Origin: Flavobacterium sp. 102
Lineage (GTDB): Bacteria > Bacteroidota > Bacteroidia > Flavobacteriales > Flavobacteriaceae
Length of the DNA stretch: 64,000 nt
Direction: 5' to 3'
NCBI RefSeq assembly: GCF_003634615.1
Contig: NZ_RBKX01000001.1
Location: forward strand, 372,001-436,000
Part shown: in pieces, positions 36,131 to 44,620 of the stretch
How the letters are laid out: the number at the start of each line of letters is the position of its first letter
Numbering within the stretch: position 1 is the first letter of the stretch
Made by a program: the position numbers and the translations under genes
The notes under the pieces: model-generated
Told to the model about the DNA's origin: nothing
Databases searched by the model: none
The model's input: the letters and a program-made list of their open reading frames with translations, nothing else

Positions 36131-36388
36131 CTATTTCTTTTTGTAATACATTTTATAGACCACGAAACCAATTCCGGCCACTATAATATAAGGAATGGCC
36201 ATTAGGAAAACGATTCCGTCGTTTACAGCTTCTACTTTGGCATTATTTCCGGAACTTTCTAGTGCTGCTCTGCACATAGCGCATTGCGCAGTTGAGGCAA
36301 TAGGCATTAGGCAATAGGCAATAAGTAATAAGACCTTACCACTGACACTTTTGACTTTTGGCTTTTGGCTTTTGGCTTTAGTTAGCAT
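36131..36388 (-). CDS. Small membrane protein with CAMC motif, repeat-derived signal peptide
   Basis: The 85-residue protein has a signal peptide ending at about residue 34-35, then QCAMCRAALESSGNNAK and a single membrane segment (about residues 57-79) with a KMYYKKK end. It follows DUF420 and a SCO-like gene with an 11-base overlap, so it belongs to the oxidase-assembly operon. The Cys pair Cys36 and Cys39 could bind a metal, but that is inferred. The first 33 codons are made of short-period repeats: GCCAAAA units give AKSQKPK, and TTATTGCC-like units give LIAYCLMPIA. The gene itself is supported by its conserved-looking C-terminal part and overlap. Confidence 0.75.
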   Translation of the reverse strand: MLTKAKSQKPKVKSVSGKVLLLIAYCLMPIASTAQCAMCRAALESSGNNAKVEAVNDGIVFLMAIPYIIVAGIGFVVYKMYYKKK

Positions 36389-36971
36389 AATAAGGCGAAA
36401 TCATCAAATAAACCACTACGCCGGTTACGGCAACATACAACCAAATAGGAAAAGTAATTTTGGCTAGTTTTTTATGTCTGTCAAAACGTTCGGCTAAAGC
36501 CCTCACATAAGTAAACAACACCATTGGAATAATCGCTATTGACAAAAGAATATGTGAAATCAAAATGAAAAAGTATACGCTACGCATCGAACCGGCATTG
36601 GCCAATTCTTTGTCATCTAAAAGTCCGTCCGCATTGATATCTCCGTATTTCGTAGAATCAGCCGACATGTGATAAGCGACATACATAACTAGAAAAACCA
36701 CAGAACAGGCAATAGCTAAAGTCATAATCCTTTCATGCACCTTTCTATTCCCGTTTTTAATAGCCAATACGCCCATAATTAAAAGCAAGGCCGTCACCGC
36801 ATTGATTGATGCATAAATTGGCGGCAAAAAGCTTAAGGGCTCTATATTGATTCCGAAATCTTTTAGCTTTACGGTAAACAAAACAGCTACCGCTATCGGG
36901 ATAATTATAGAAACCGCAATAATGGAACCTCTAAATTTTCTTTCCAAGGTTTTATTCTCCTGATTATTCAT
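36378..36971 (-). CDS. DUF420 family membrane protein
   Basis: A 197-residue protein with five membrane segments, beginning after a cytosolic ENKTLERKFRGS. It has the family pattern of LLLIMGVLAIKNGNRKVHERIM (a conserved His between helices), YHMSADSTKYG and LLSIAIIPMVLFTYVRAL. DUF420 proteins are usually encoded near cytochrome oxidase and its assembly factors, as here; some carry hemes or help heme/copper delivery, but that is not established. It overlaps the SCO gene upstream by 8 bases and the CAMC gene downstream by 11 bases. Confidence 0.9.
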   Translation of the reverse strand: MNNQENKTLERKFRGSIIAVSIIIPIAVAVLFTVKLKDFGINIEPLSFLPPIYASINAVTALLLIMGVLAIKNGNRKVHERIMTLAIACSVVFLVMYVAYHMSADSTKYGDINADGLLDDKELANAGSMRSVYFFILISHILLSIAIIPMVLFTYVRALAERFDRHKKLAKITFPIWLYVAVTGVVVYLMISPYYAN

Positions 36972-37647
36972 TTAATAACTTTTTAATGTCTTCAATTATC
37001 GCTTTTACTCCTTTTTTATCCAATCCGTCATAATACAAAATAGGATTGCCAAATTTATCTTTTCTACATCTGATATTACCTTCTTTGTCAATCAAAGCGA
37101 AAAGCCCTGAGTGTTCGAAGCCACCTGCTGCTTTTTTATCTTCTCCGGCATAAATATTAAATCCTTTATTAGAAATACCATAAATATACTCTTTGTCACC
37201 GGTTAAAAAATGCCAATTGGAAGATTTTGCTCCGATAAGTTCCGCGTGTTCTTTTAAAACCTTGGCAGTATCATATTCCGGATTAATAGTGATTGACGCT
37301 ATTCCGAAATTAGGATTGCCAAAGAACTCATTTTGAATGTCCACCATATTTTTATTCATGATGGGACAAATAGAAGGACAAGTCGAGAAGAAAAACTCTA
37401 ATACATATACTTTCCCTTTATAAGATTCGTTGGTGATTTTTTCATTGTTCTGATTGGTGAGTTCAAAACTTGGTGCCGGTCCAATCGTTAACAAACCGTT
37501 TTCAGCTTTTTTATTATTGGAAACTGCATCAATTCTATCCCCTTGAACAACTGTGCCGTTTTTTACTCTATTGATGATTTTGGGAATAAAAATAATTCCA
37601 AAGACCAAAATGATAAAGGATAATCCGATGTATGATTTATTTTTCAT
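36964..37647 (-). CDS. SCO1/SenC family copper chaperone
   Basis: A 227-residue thioredoxin-fold protein anchored by one N-terminal helix. The copper-binding CxxxC is Cys90 and Cys94 in FFFSTCPSICPIMN and the third ligand is His179 in GGFEHSGLFALID. Such proteins deliver copper to the CuA site of cytochrome oxidase subunit II and may reduce its cysteines. Its position in a cox operon fits. It overlaps DUF420 by 8 bases, and lies 10 bases after the preceding gene. Confidence 0.95.
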   Translation of the reverse strand: MKNKSYIGLSFIILVFGIIFIPKIINRVKNGTVVQGDRIDAVSNNKKAENGLLTIGPAPSFELTNQNNEKITNESYKGKVYVLEFFFSTCPSICPIMNKNMVDIQNEFFGNPNFGIASITINPEYDTAKVLKEHAELIGAKSSNWHFLTGDKEYIYGISNKGFNIYAGEDKKAAGGFEHSGLFALIDKEGNIRCRKDKFGNPILYYDGLDKKGVKAIIEDIKKLLNE

Positions 37648-37657
37648 ATGGCTAAAT

Positions 37658-38314
37658 CTAAATTTTTCTGTCTGCGTTGTTTCGTTTTAAAGCCAAACGG
37701 TATTCGGCCAAAATAATTTTTACATCATCCATCATATCATTATGCAAATCGGCTGCTGATGTCGTGTTGTAACCTTCTTTGTATTCCGGTTTACCTTGAT
37801 CGCTTTTCCCTTTTCGCCCGCGAAGATTTCTTTTCTTGTCGACTATATAAACGTAAGGCGTTCCAAAGTTATCGTCTAACTTGCCTAATAACTTTAATTG
37901 GGCATGATACGCTTGAATGGCTTCCGGTTTGGCAAAAACAAAATGATAACCCGAAACATCGGTTAACGCATCTAATTCCTTTAAAAGTCTTTGGGCTTGT
38001 GCCTCGGTTCCTTCCGGTGCTATAAATACAAATTGAAAATCTTTAAATTCTCTGTATTTGTTGTATATCTTTTGATTGAGCGTGAAAAAATTACCGCTAT
38101 TCGCCATGATATTCTCTCCGGCAAAACCGAGTATTGTTATTTTAGCATCTAAAGTAACTTTTTTATCATTGAGGGTTTTCCATTGGGCATCAACATTTGG
38201 AATCGTTGGCGTAATGGTTGGCAAAGTGATAAAACTATTTACACCCGAAGCAAAGAAAAGATAGGCTACGATGGGTAAAACAAACAAGATGAAAAGGACA
38301 AGATTTTTTTTCAT
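37658..38314 (-). CDS. Membrane-anchored thioredoxin-fold-like protein of the cox operon, no active-site Cys
   Basis: The 218-residue protein has one N-terminal helix (about residues 4-23) and then an alternating beta-alpha pattern like that of SCO and thioredoxin proteins: KITILGFAGENIMAN, DFQFVFIAPEGTEAQAQRLL, FGTPYVYIVDKKRNLRGRKG. It has no cysteine at all, so it cannot do thiol chemistry. It lies 10 bases upstream of the SCO gene and after a terminator. I do not recognise a named family. A structural or regulatory role in oxidase assembly is a guess based on context. Confidence 0.7.
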   Translation of the reverse strand: MKKNLVLFILFVLPIVAYLFFASGVNSFITLPTITPTIPNVDAQWKTLNDKKVTLDAKITILGFAGENIMANSGNFFTLNQKIYNKYREFKDFQFVFIAPEGTEAQAQRLLKELDALTDVSGYHFVFAKPEAIQAYHAQLKLLGKLDDNFGTPYVYIVDKKRNLRGRKGKSDQGKPEYKEGYNTTSAADLHNDMMDDVKIILAEYRLALKRNNADRKI

Positions 38315-38344
38315 TAGGATAGTGAAAATCAGTGGTACAAAAAT

Positions 38345-38377
38345 AAAAAAATCCCGACTGAATCGGGACTTTTTTTT
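38345..38377 (-). terminator. Terminator after the subunit IV gene
   Basis: On the minus strand, AAAAAAGTCCCGA pairs with TCGGGATTTTTTT around TTCAG, 15 bases after the cox subunit IV stop. It separates the cyoE-cox3-cox4 group from the assembly genes downstream. Confidence 0.9.
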
Positions 38378-38391
38378 GAATTAATATATTG

Positions 38392-38748
38392 TTAAAAATT
38401 CCATTTAATAGTAGAATCTTTAAAAATCCCGTAGATATAATCTGCTTCGACCAATAATATAAAAAGTAAATATAATACAAGGAAAATAACGGTGGCAACA
38501 ACTGCCCATTTCAAGCTATTTCTTTCACCTTCCATGTGCATAAAAGCCCAAACAATATAGTAAGCTTTGTACAAGGTTAAGACAATGAAAACCCAGTTAA
38601 GCAAATTCATGCTTAAAAAGTTATTCATAAATAAAGCATCCGGTCTAACAATCCCTAAAGCAACCTCAACGATAGTTACGACAGATAAAAGGATAAAAAC
38701 TTTCCAGATTCTTGATGTATTTGATACATGTTCGTGTGCGTGTGACAT
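38392..38748 (-). CDS. Cytochrome c oxidase subunit IV family protein
   Basis: 118 residues with a His-containing N-terminus (MSHAHEHVSNTSR) and three membrane helices (about 14-33, 42-62 and 73-104). The spacing and the WAFMHMEGERNSLKW motif match the subunit IV/CyoD-like family of Bacteroidota. It helps stabilise the oxidase. It is the last gene before the terminator. Confidence 0.88.
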   Translation of the reverse strand: MSHAHEHVSNTSRIWKVFILLSVVTIVEVALGIVRPDALFMNNFLSMNLLNWVFIVLTLYKAYYIVWAFMHMEGERNSLKWAVVATVIFLVLYLLFILLVEADYIYGIFKDSTIKWNF

Positions 38749-38769
38749 AATATTGTAAGTTTTCTATAA

Positions 38770-39798
38770 TTAAACTAAGTAGAAGAATGTAAATACGAAT
38801 ACCCAAACTAAATCAACAAAGTGCCAATAAAGTCCCACTTTCTCTACCATTTCATAACTTCTTCTCTTTTCATAAGTTCCTAAAAGAACATTGAAATAGA
38901 TGATGATATTGATAATTACTCCCGAGAACACGTGGAATCCGTGGAATCCTGTAATGAAGAAAAAGAAATCAGCAAACAATTTGCTACCGTATTCGTTTCT
39001 TTCCAAGTTAGCTCCTTCAACTACTAAATGAGCGTTTCCAATCATTACTTCTGATTCGGCTCTGTTTAGAATTTCTCTGTGTTTGTTTTTATTTAAACCA
39101 GGTTGTAAAGTTTTATTGGCTTTGTCTTCTTTGGTATCTCTGTAGATTTTTTCGGTTCTAACCAACAATTCAGGATGGGCTTTGAAACCGGCTTGTATTT
39201 CGGCAACTGAATAAGTAGGCAAAGCCGCTTCATCAGAAAACCAAACTCCATTACTGCGTTTGTGTTGTTCTCTTGTTTCCGGAAGTTGTACCGCAAAGTC
39301 TTCTAATTTAACTCTTTTACCTGTATTATCAACGAATTGAATGATACTTCCACCTTTAGTTTCAATAGCACCGTATTCCCCTTTGATGAAGTTTTTCCAT
39401 TCCCAAGCTTGCGAACCAACGAAAATCAAACCTCCGATAATGGTTAACAACATATAGAAAGCCACTTTCTTTTGTTTCATTTGGTGACCGGCATCAACAG
39501 CCAATACCATTGTTACAGAGGAGAAAATCAAAATAAAAGTCATCAACGCTACGTAATACATTGGTGCAGGAACGCCATGTAAAAACGGGAAGTGCGTAAA
39601 CACCTCATCGGCAATTGGCCAATTATCAATAAATTTAAATCTTGAAAATCCGTATGCCGCAAGGAAACCCGAGAAGGTCAAGGCATCCGATACGATAAAA
39701 AACCACATCATCAATTTGCCATAACTGGCACCCATTGGCTCATTTCCGCCACCCCAAGTATTTTCGTTTGTATTTGCAGTAGTAACTGTAGCTCCCAT
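38770..39798 (-). CDS. Cytochrome c oxidase subunit III, long form with soluble insert
   Basis: A 342-residue heme-copper oxidase subunit III. The usual helices with MSLxxFFI-like FFIVSDALTFSGFLAAYG, the YWHFVDLVWVFVF end and a GFHGFHVFSGV helix are present. Between residues about 138 and 273 there is a hydrophilic stretch (for example ETKGGSIIQFVDNTGKRVK, LPETREQHKRSNGVWFSD and RDTKEDKANKT), which makes the protein longer than typical forms of about 200-270 residues. It lies between a short subunit III gene and the subunit IV gene. Confidence 0.9.
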   Translation of the reverse strand: MGATVTTANTNENTWGGGNEPMGASYGKLMMWFFIVSDALTFSGFLAAYGFSRFKFIDNWPIADEVFTHFPFLHGVPAPMYYVALMTFILIFSSVTMVLAVDAGHQMKQKKVAFYMLLTIIGGLIFVGSQAWEWKNFIKGEYGAIETKGGSIIQFVDNTGKRVKLEDFAVQLPETREQHKRSNGVWFSDEAALPTYSVAEIQAGFKAHPELLVRTEKIYRDTKEDKANKTLQPGLNKNKHREILNRAESEVMIGNAHLVVEGANLERNEYGSKLFADFFFFITGFHGFHVFSGVIINIIIYFNVLLGTYEKRRSYEMVEKVGLYWHFVDLVWVFVFTFFYLV

Positions 39799-39842
39799 AA
39801 AAGTTATATAGTTAAAAAGTTCCCAAATTTAGATTTTTTTTC

Positions 39843-40433
39843 TTATTTAAAGAAATATAAAAAGAAAAACAAACAAATCCACAAGAAATCAAGAAAGTGC
39901 CAGTACATTGCACCTAGCTCAATTCCAAGTGTTTGACTTGAATTGTATTTTTGTTTAAAATGATTATAAATTATGATTAAAAGCGAAATAATTCCTCCGG
40001 CGAGGTGAGCCAAGTGTACTACGGCAATTACGTAGAGAAAAGTTGTCGCAATATTGCTCTCCGGTCCGGTAAAATAATAGCCTTGTTTTATCAATTGCTC
40101 AAAGCCATTAAACTGTAAAAACACGAAGGTAATTCCGAAACCTAAAGTCAGTAAAAGAAAACTTGTAGTTGCTTTTCTGTCGTCTTTTTGAATGGCTTTC
40201 TTGGCCAAATGAAAAGTTACACTACATAATATGATTGCCAAAGTACTAAAGTAAAAAGAAGTCGGCATTTGAAAATCTTTAATCCAATCTTCTCTTGACT
40301 TACTTACTACAAAAGCACTGGTAATTCCGGCAAACATCATGGTCATACTGGCCATAGCAAACCACAACAGCAATTTGTATGATCTTGCAGTTCTTGATTT
40401 ATGTTCCTCGGCGGTCATTGTTGTTGGTGCCAT
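39843..40433 (-). CDS. Cytochrome c oxidase subunit III, short form
   Basis: A second subunit III-type protein, 196 residues and five helices, ending YWHFLDFLWICLFFFLYF. It has the MSKSREDWIKDFQMP loop and the GGIISL helix seen in the family. The paired short and long forms, encoded side by side, are usual in Flavobacteriaceae. It starts 2 bases after cyoE's stop codon. Confidence 0.92.
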   Translation of the reverse strand: MAPTTMTAEEHKSRTARSYKLLLWFAMASMTMMFAGITSAFVVSKSREDWIKDFQMPTSFYFSTLAIILCSVTFHLAKKAIQKDDRKATTSFLLLTLGFGITFVFLQFNGFEQLIKQGYYFTGPESNIATTFLYVIAVVHLAHLAGGIISLLIIIYNHFKQKYNSSQTLGIELGAMYWHFLDFLWICLFFFLYFFK

Positions 40434-40435
40434 AA

Positions 40436-41338
40436 CTATCTTAAAAATTTATCGGTAATATAAACTATTTGTAACAAAGTAATATAAGAAACACTTACTA
40501 ACATAAGTGTTCTGGCAGCTTTAGCAGTTCTGAGTTGATACAACTTTACAGCGTAAAAAATCATCCAAAGCCCGAGCAAAAATACAATTCCTGCCGCAAT
40601 TGGCGAAATAAATAATCGTCCGGTATACCCTAAACTTGGCAATAAAGAGGCAACTAACAACCAAACCGAATATAAAATCGTCTGTAAAGCTGTTGAAGTG
40701 TCTTTTTTACCCGTTGGCAACATAAAGAAACCTGCTTTTTCGTAGTCTTCATATAAAAACCAACCTATCGCCCAAAAATGAGGAAATTGCCAAAAAAACT
40801 GTATTAAAAACAAAGTTCCCGCTTCAATTCCAAAATGGTTTGTTGCGGCAACCCAGCCTAACATAAAAGGAATCGCACCAGGAAAGGCACCCACAAAAAC
40901 CGAAAGCGGCGTATGAACCTTTAAGGGCGTGTAAATACTCGTATATAAAAAGATGGAAATCGCACCAAACATGGCTGATTTAGGATTAATCAAATACAAT
41001 AAAACCAAACCGATGATGGTCAACAAACTAGCCACAAACAAAGCGTGATTCGGAGACATTCTACCCGAAGCCACCGGACGGTTTTTTGTTCTGTCCATTA
41101 AAGCGTCAAGATCTTTCTCGATGACTTGGTTAAACGCATTAGAAGCACCAACCATACAGTAACCGCCAACGGCCAACATCAATAAAGTAGACACTTTTAA
41201 ATCTTGAAAATCCACCACACCAAGCAAATAACCGGCAATAGAAGAAAATACTACGCTGATAGCTAAACCTGCTTTGGTGATTTCCTTGAAATCAATCGCA
41301 ATTTGTTTAAGAGAAAATGTAGTAGCAGTAGCGTTCAT
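40436..41338 (-). CDS. cyoE: Heme o synthase (protoheme IX farnesyltransferase)
   Basis: CyoE/CtaB adds a farnesyl group to heme b, making heme o, the precursor of heme a for the oxidase. The 300-residue protein has about nine membrane helices and both Asp-rich motifs of the UbiA superfamily: NAFNQVIEKDLDALMDRTKNRP near residue 68 and YEDYEKAGFFMLP in the second half. First gene of the operon, with a well-matched promoter. Confidence 0.97.
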   Translation of the reverse strand: MNATATTFSLKQIAIDFKEITKAGLAISVVFSSIAGYLLGVVDFQDLKVSTLLMLAVGGYCMVGASNAFNQVIEKDLDALMDRTKNRPVASGRMSPNHALFVASLLTIIGLVLLYLINPKSAMFGAISIFLYTSIYTPLKVHTPLSVFVGAFPGAIPFMLGWVAATNHFGIEAGTLFLIQFFWQFPHFWAIGWFLYEDYEKAGFFMLPTGKKDTSTALQTILYSVWLLVASLLPSLGYTGRLFISPIAAGIVFLLGLWMIFYAVKLYQLRTAKAARTLMLVSVSYITLLQIVYITDKFLR

Positions 41339-41371
41339 CCGTAGTTTTATTCCGAATTCTCAGAACTGCTG

Positions 41372-41402
41372 CAAAGGTACTTTATAGAAAACGATTTGAC
41401 AA
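41372..41402 (-). promoter_or_regulatory. Promoter of the cyoE-cox operon
   Basis: TTG (41402-41400) and TACCTTTG (41379-41372) on the minus strand are 20 bases apart, an excellent match to the Bacteroidota consensus. The leader before the ATG is about 28 bases. Confidence 0.8.
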
Positions 41403-41474
41403 AAAAATATTGAAGATATATTGAACGATTTTTAAGTATTAGAAGCGAATGGTCATTGTGTGTCAGTAATCCAT

Positions 41475-41520
41475 TTTCCCGCCATCCGTTATACAAGGTG
41501 CCACTACTGTCGGGGCTAAA
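41475..41520 (+). repeat. Dispersed intergenic repeat, copy D (short)
   Basis: TTTTCCCGCCATCCGTTATAC ... CACTACTGTCGGGGCTAAAAG. Same end blocks as copies A-C with a minimal middle. It lies between cyoE's promoter and the end of the remB-like gene. Confidence 0.65.
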
Positions 41521-41569
41521 AGGAAGCCGTTTTAATTCTTGGTAACCAGTAAAAAATACAAATCAACGT

Positions 41570-43684
41570 CTAGTAATCAAAATACCAGTTAAAAATATCA
41601 CATCTCAATCCGATAGAAAACCAAGTGGTGCTTTCTTTTACGGCAAGCGCCGTTTCAGTGGCAGGCGTAAAATTTCTGTAAATTAAACTCCCATACAACT
41701 TCATATTCGTCATCGGATTAATCAAATAACCGGCTTGTAAATCGGCGATAAAAACATTGGTTTTATTGCCTTGTCCAACGACAACTCCGGTATCAAAAGG
41801 CCGGTCTAAATCATAATCCCGGTAAATATCGCTCCCGTAGTTAAAAGTATCTGTTGCATTGTTGAAATCTAAACCTCTTGTTCCAATGGTAACTTTGGCA
41901 TCAGCAAAATAGCGACCATTATGGTAGCGCGCAATGGCAATCAACTCTCTGAAATTTCCGCCCCATTGGTGACCCAAACTTTGGTTGTTGTGACCATAAT
42001 TGGTAATGGCTTCGCTATGCGCATAAACATACGGTCGAACCACATTGTATTCTCCTTGCAGTAAAAGGTTTTTAATATTAAAAGCGTTGAAATATTTGGC
42101 TCCCAATTGGTACCCAAATTTATTCTTCCAACTTTTTTCTCCGGCTTTGATATCATTTAACGAGAATTCATCTAACAAAAATTGTCCGTAAAACTGAATT
42201 TGGTTATTGAACTTGAATTTTGAAGTCAATCCCAATAAAGCATTTCCACTACGTGCCGAAGAAGCAAACTCCACCGAACGATAGAATATAATTGGATTCG
42301 CAAAACTCATATCAAAACCACGATTGTTTTTATTGGTCCAAACCACCGACTCAAACAAACCAATATTCCATCGGTTGGTGACATTCAAACTTAAATAATG
42401 ACTGGCCGCAAACTTCGTCGCATAAGTTCGATCTACCGTAACGTCCGGACGAACATCTTTTAACCAAGTGTAAATGTTGGTGTATTTGATTTTCCAAAAA
42501 GACGTATTCAATTTAAAATACGGATACGGACTAGCGCCATCACCCAACAATAGCGAACGATAACCATCACCAATAAAATTGCGACCATAACCCAAATTCA
42601 TATTCAGAAACTTACTTGGTGTATACGCCAAATTAGCTTCGGCTAAAGGAAAATCATACGCATCAGATTTAAACCCTTTCGCAATTCCGATTCCGGGAAT
42701 AATCGCCGGATTTCCACCAGCCGGAGCCAATGATTCCGCATAGCGATTGAAATAATCAGCAAAACGTCCTTGACTTTCATAAACCGTTGTGGTAAAATTG
42801 ATTGTTGCGCCCAAACCACCGTTAAACTGAATTCCACGCGTATTGACATAAGTATAACTGGAAACACTCGGATCGCTTTTCCCAAATTGTAAATCCAAAA
42901 TTGGGTTTAGCGTAAACCAATAGTCTTCGCCTTGGATTTGAACCAAATTTTCATTCCAAAACTTTTTGCCCCACCAACCTTGTTTGTTCTTGGCTAACTT
43001 TTTATTTTCGGCGGTCAAATCGTAATACTTGGAAACATCCGCATAAGAAAAGGGCTTGGAAGCAGTATGATTATTCGCCCCAACTTGGTTCATTTCGTCA
43101 TCAAATTGCGCATAATAACTATGCGAAAACGGAATATTCAAATGACTTTGGAATTGTGGATTGTCAAATTTTGTGTACTTAATGCTATCTAACTCGGTTA
43201 AGGGTTTGTGGTTAGGTTTGTAAAAATTAGATTTTGCTTCCGCCCCTTTTTCAGCTTCCTTTTGCGCTTCTCTTTCGGCTACACTTTGCAACGGAATGGC
43301 AATTTTTATAGTGTATTTGGCATAAGTCGGATTTCCGTTATACGTTGCCGGACTGATTTTTGGCATTTGCCCAAAAACTCTTTTGCTTTCGGTGACCAAA
43401 GTTTCATCTACGGCGTCGACATAAATCACTTTAAAACTTCCTTTATCATCTACTTCAAAAAGCACAATAACATTTCCTTTAAAATTACTTTCTTTCAAAT
43501 TATTGGGCACTTTGAAATTATTGTACACAAAATTTTGCACTTCGTTATAAAAACAAGTTTCTAAAGCACTAAATTCCTGACCTTCACAAGCCGGAAATAC
43601 CGGAAATCGTTCTGTAGCTTTTTGTGCTACTTGCGCATTAGACAATAAGGAAAACAGGAATAAAAAGGAAAATATATTTTTCAT
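41570..43684 (-). CDS. remB: RemB-like gliding motility protein, outer-membrane barrel with TonB-C-like head
   Basis: The 704-residue precursor has a signal peptide MKNIFSFLFLFSLLSNAQ. Residues about 30-140 look like a TonB C-terminal-type domain (FKGNVIVLFEVDDKGSFKVI..., YTIKIAIPL), and the rest is a beta-barrel-like region with LNMNLGYGRNFIGDGYRS and a C-terminal FNWYFDY. In F. johnsoniae the order sprA, gcvH, vanZ, deoC, remB is the one I recall, and the gene here fits it. The gene's exact role is unclear; RemB mutants are linked to altered gliding. The name is by position and overall resemblance. Confidence 0.7.
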   Translation of the reverse strand: MKNIFSFLFLFSLLSNAQVAQKATERFPVFPACEGQEFSALETCFYNEVQNFVYNNFKVPNNLKESNFKGNVIVLFEVDDKGSFKVIYVDAVDETLVTESKRVFGQMPKISPATYNGNPTYAKYTIKIAIPLQSVAEREAQKEAEKGAEAKSNFYKPNHKPLTELDSIKYTKFDNPQFQSHLNIPFSHSYYAQFDDEMNQVGANNHTASKPFSYADVSKYYDLTAENKKLAKNKQGWWGKKFWNENLVQIQGEDYWFTLNPILDLQFGKSDPSVSSYTYVNTRGIQFNGGLGATINFTTTVYESQGRFADYFNRYAESLAPAGGNPAIIPGIGIAKGFKSDAYDFPLAEANLAYTPSKFLNMNLGYGRNFIGDGYRSLLLGDGASPYPYFKLNTSFWKIKYTNIYTWLKDVRPDVTVDRTYATKFAASHYLSLNVTNRWNIGLFESVVWTNKNNRGFDMSFANPIIFYRSVEFASSARSGNALLGLTSKFKFNNQIQFYGQFLLDEFSLNDIKAGEKSWKNKFGYQLGAKYFNAFNIKNLLLQGEYNVVRPYVYAHSEAITNYGHNNQSLGHQWGGNFRELIAIARYHNGRYFADAKVTIGTRGLDFNNATDTFNYGSDIYRDYDLDRPFDTGVVVGQGNKTNVFIADLQAGYLINPMTNMKLYGSLIYRNFTPATETALAVKESTTWFSIGLRCDIFNWYFDY

Positions 43685-43701
43685 ATTTCGGAATAATAAT
43701 A

Positions 43702-44445
43702 TTAATAATTGCCCGAGGCAGTTTGGCCATGAGCAATAGTTTTGGCGGCAGAAGTACCAATTCTTTTCACACCTAATCGAATCATTTCTTCTGCTTCTTG
43801 ATAAGTCCGAACACCGCCAGCGGCTTTAACCGGTAAAGGCGAAGCATTTTCGAGCATCATAATTATGGTTGGAAAAGTAGCGCCATTGGGCAAATTGTTT
43901 TCTGTCTTGTAAAAACCGGTTGACGATTTCACGAACACATTGAAATAATAATCTTCTTTGAAATTAGGAATCACTACATTTTTGATCAAAGCCGAAATTT
44001 GAATAATTTGAGCATCGGTTAATGCCGCAACTTCTATAATCCACTTGGCTACTTTATGGTTATCAAAAGCGAGTTTGGTTCCTTTTAAGACTTCGGTTTT
44101 TACTAAGTCGAATTCCCCATTTTTAAAGGCTTCGTAATTACAAACATAATCCAATTCATCTACTCCGTCTTCAATGGCTTTTTGGGCTTCGGCTAATTTT
44201 TCTTCAAGAGAATCAGTTCCTTCCGGAAAAGAGATTACCGTTCCGATAAGCAATTTCGATTTGGCTTTGGAAATCATTTCTTTGGCCATTTTGACTTTAT
44301 CAGGTCTGATCATAATCAATTTAAAACCTTCTTCAATAGCTTCTTGAATAAAACCTTGAACAATCAGGTCATTTTCCTTCTCAGATAAACCTGCTTGGCT
44401 TGCTGTTTTTAAATAAGTAGAATCGAGATACTGTTTTATATTCAT
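43702..44445 (-). CDS. deoC: Deoxyribose-phosphate aldolase
   Basis: DeoC splits 2-deoxyribose 5-phosphate into glyceraldehyde 3-phosphate and acetaldehyde in nucleoside salvage. The 247-residue TIM barrel has the Schiff-base Lys173 in VFVKSSTGF, the catalytic Lys207 in VKAAGGVR and Asp99 in ELDYVCNY. It lies 17 bases upstream of the remB-like gene and may be co-transcribed with it. Confidence 0.95.
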   Translation of the reverse strand: MNIKQYLDSTYLKTASQAGLSEKENDLIVQGFIQEAIEEGFKLIMIRPDKVKMAKEMISKAKSKLLIGTVISFPEGTDSLEEKLAEAQKAIEDGVDELDYVCNYEAFKNGEFDLVKTEVLKGTKLAFDNHKVAKWIIEVAALTDAQIIQISALIKNVVIPNFKEDYYFNVFVKSSTGFYKTENNLPNGATFPTIIMMLENASPLPVKAAGGVRTYQEAEEMIRLGVKRIGTSAAKTIAHGQTASGNY

Positions 44446-44552
44446 ATGATGTAAAATCTATTTGTCAGTGGTTATATAGGGTATCGCCTTTTGTTAATTG
44501 ATATTTGCTTGCAACAAACTTCTTGTCAATGGCGATTTCATGCTATAAAAGT

Positions 44553-44589
44553 AAAAAAAAATCCCGAATCCCGAGACTTCGGGACGGGA
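44553..44589 (-). terminator. Terminator after vanZ-like gene
   Basis: Outer stem TCCCG/CGGGA around inner TCCCGA-GACT-TCGGGA, followed on the minus strand by a nine-base T run. The kernel CTCCCGAGACTTCGGGG is shared with the terminator at 30293. Confidence 0.85.
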
Positions 44590-44620
44590 CATTTATGGTA
44601 AGTTAGATGGATTATTGGTT

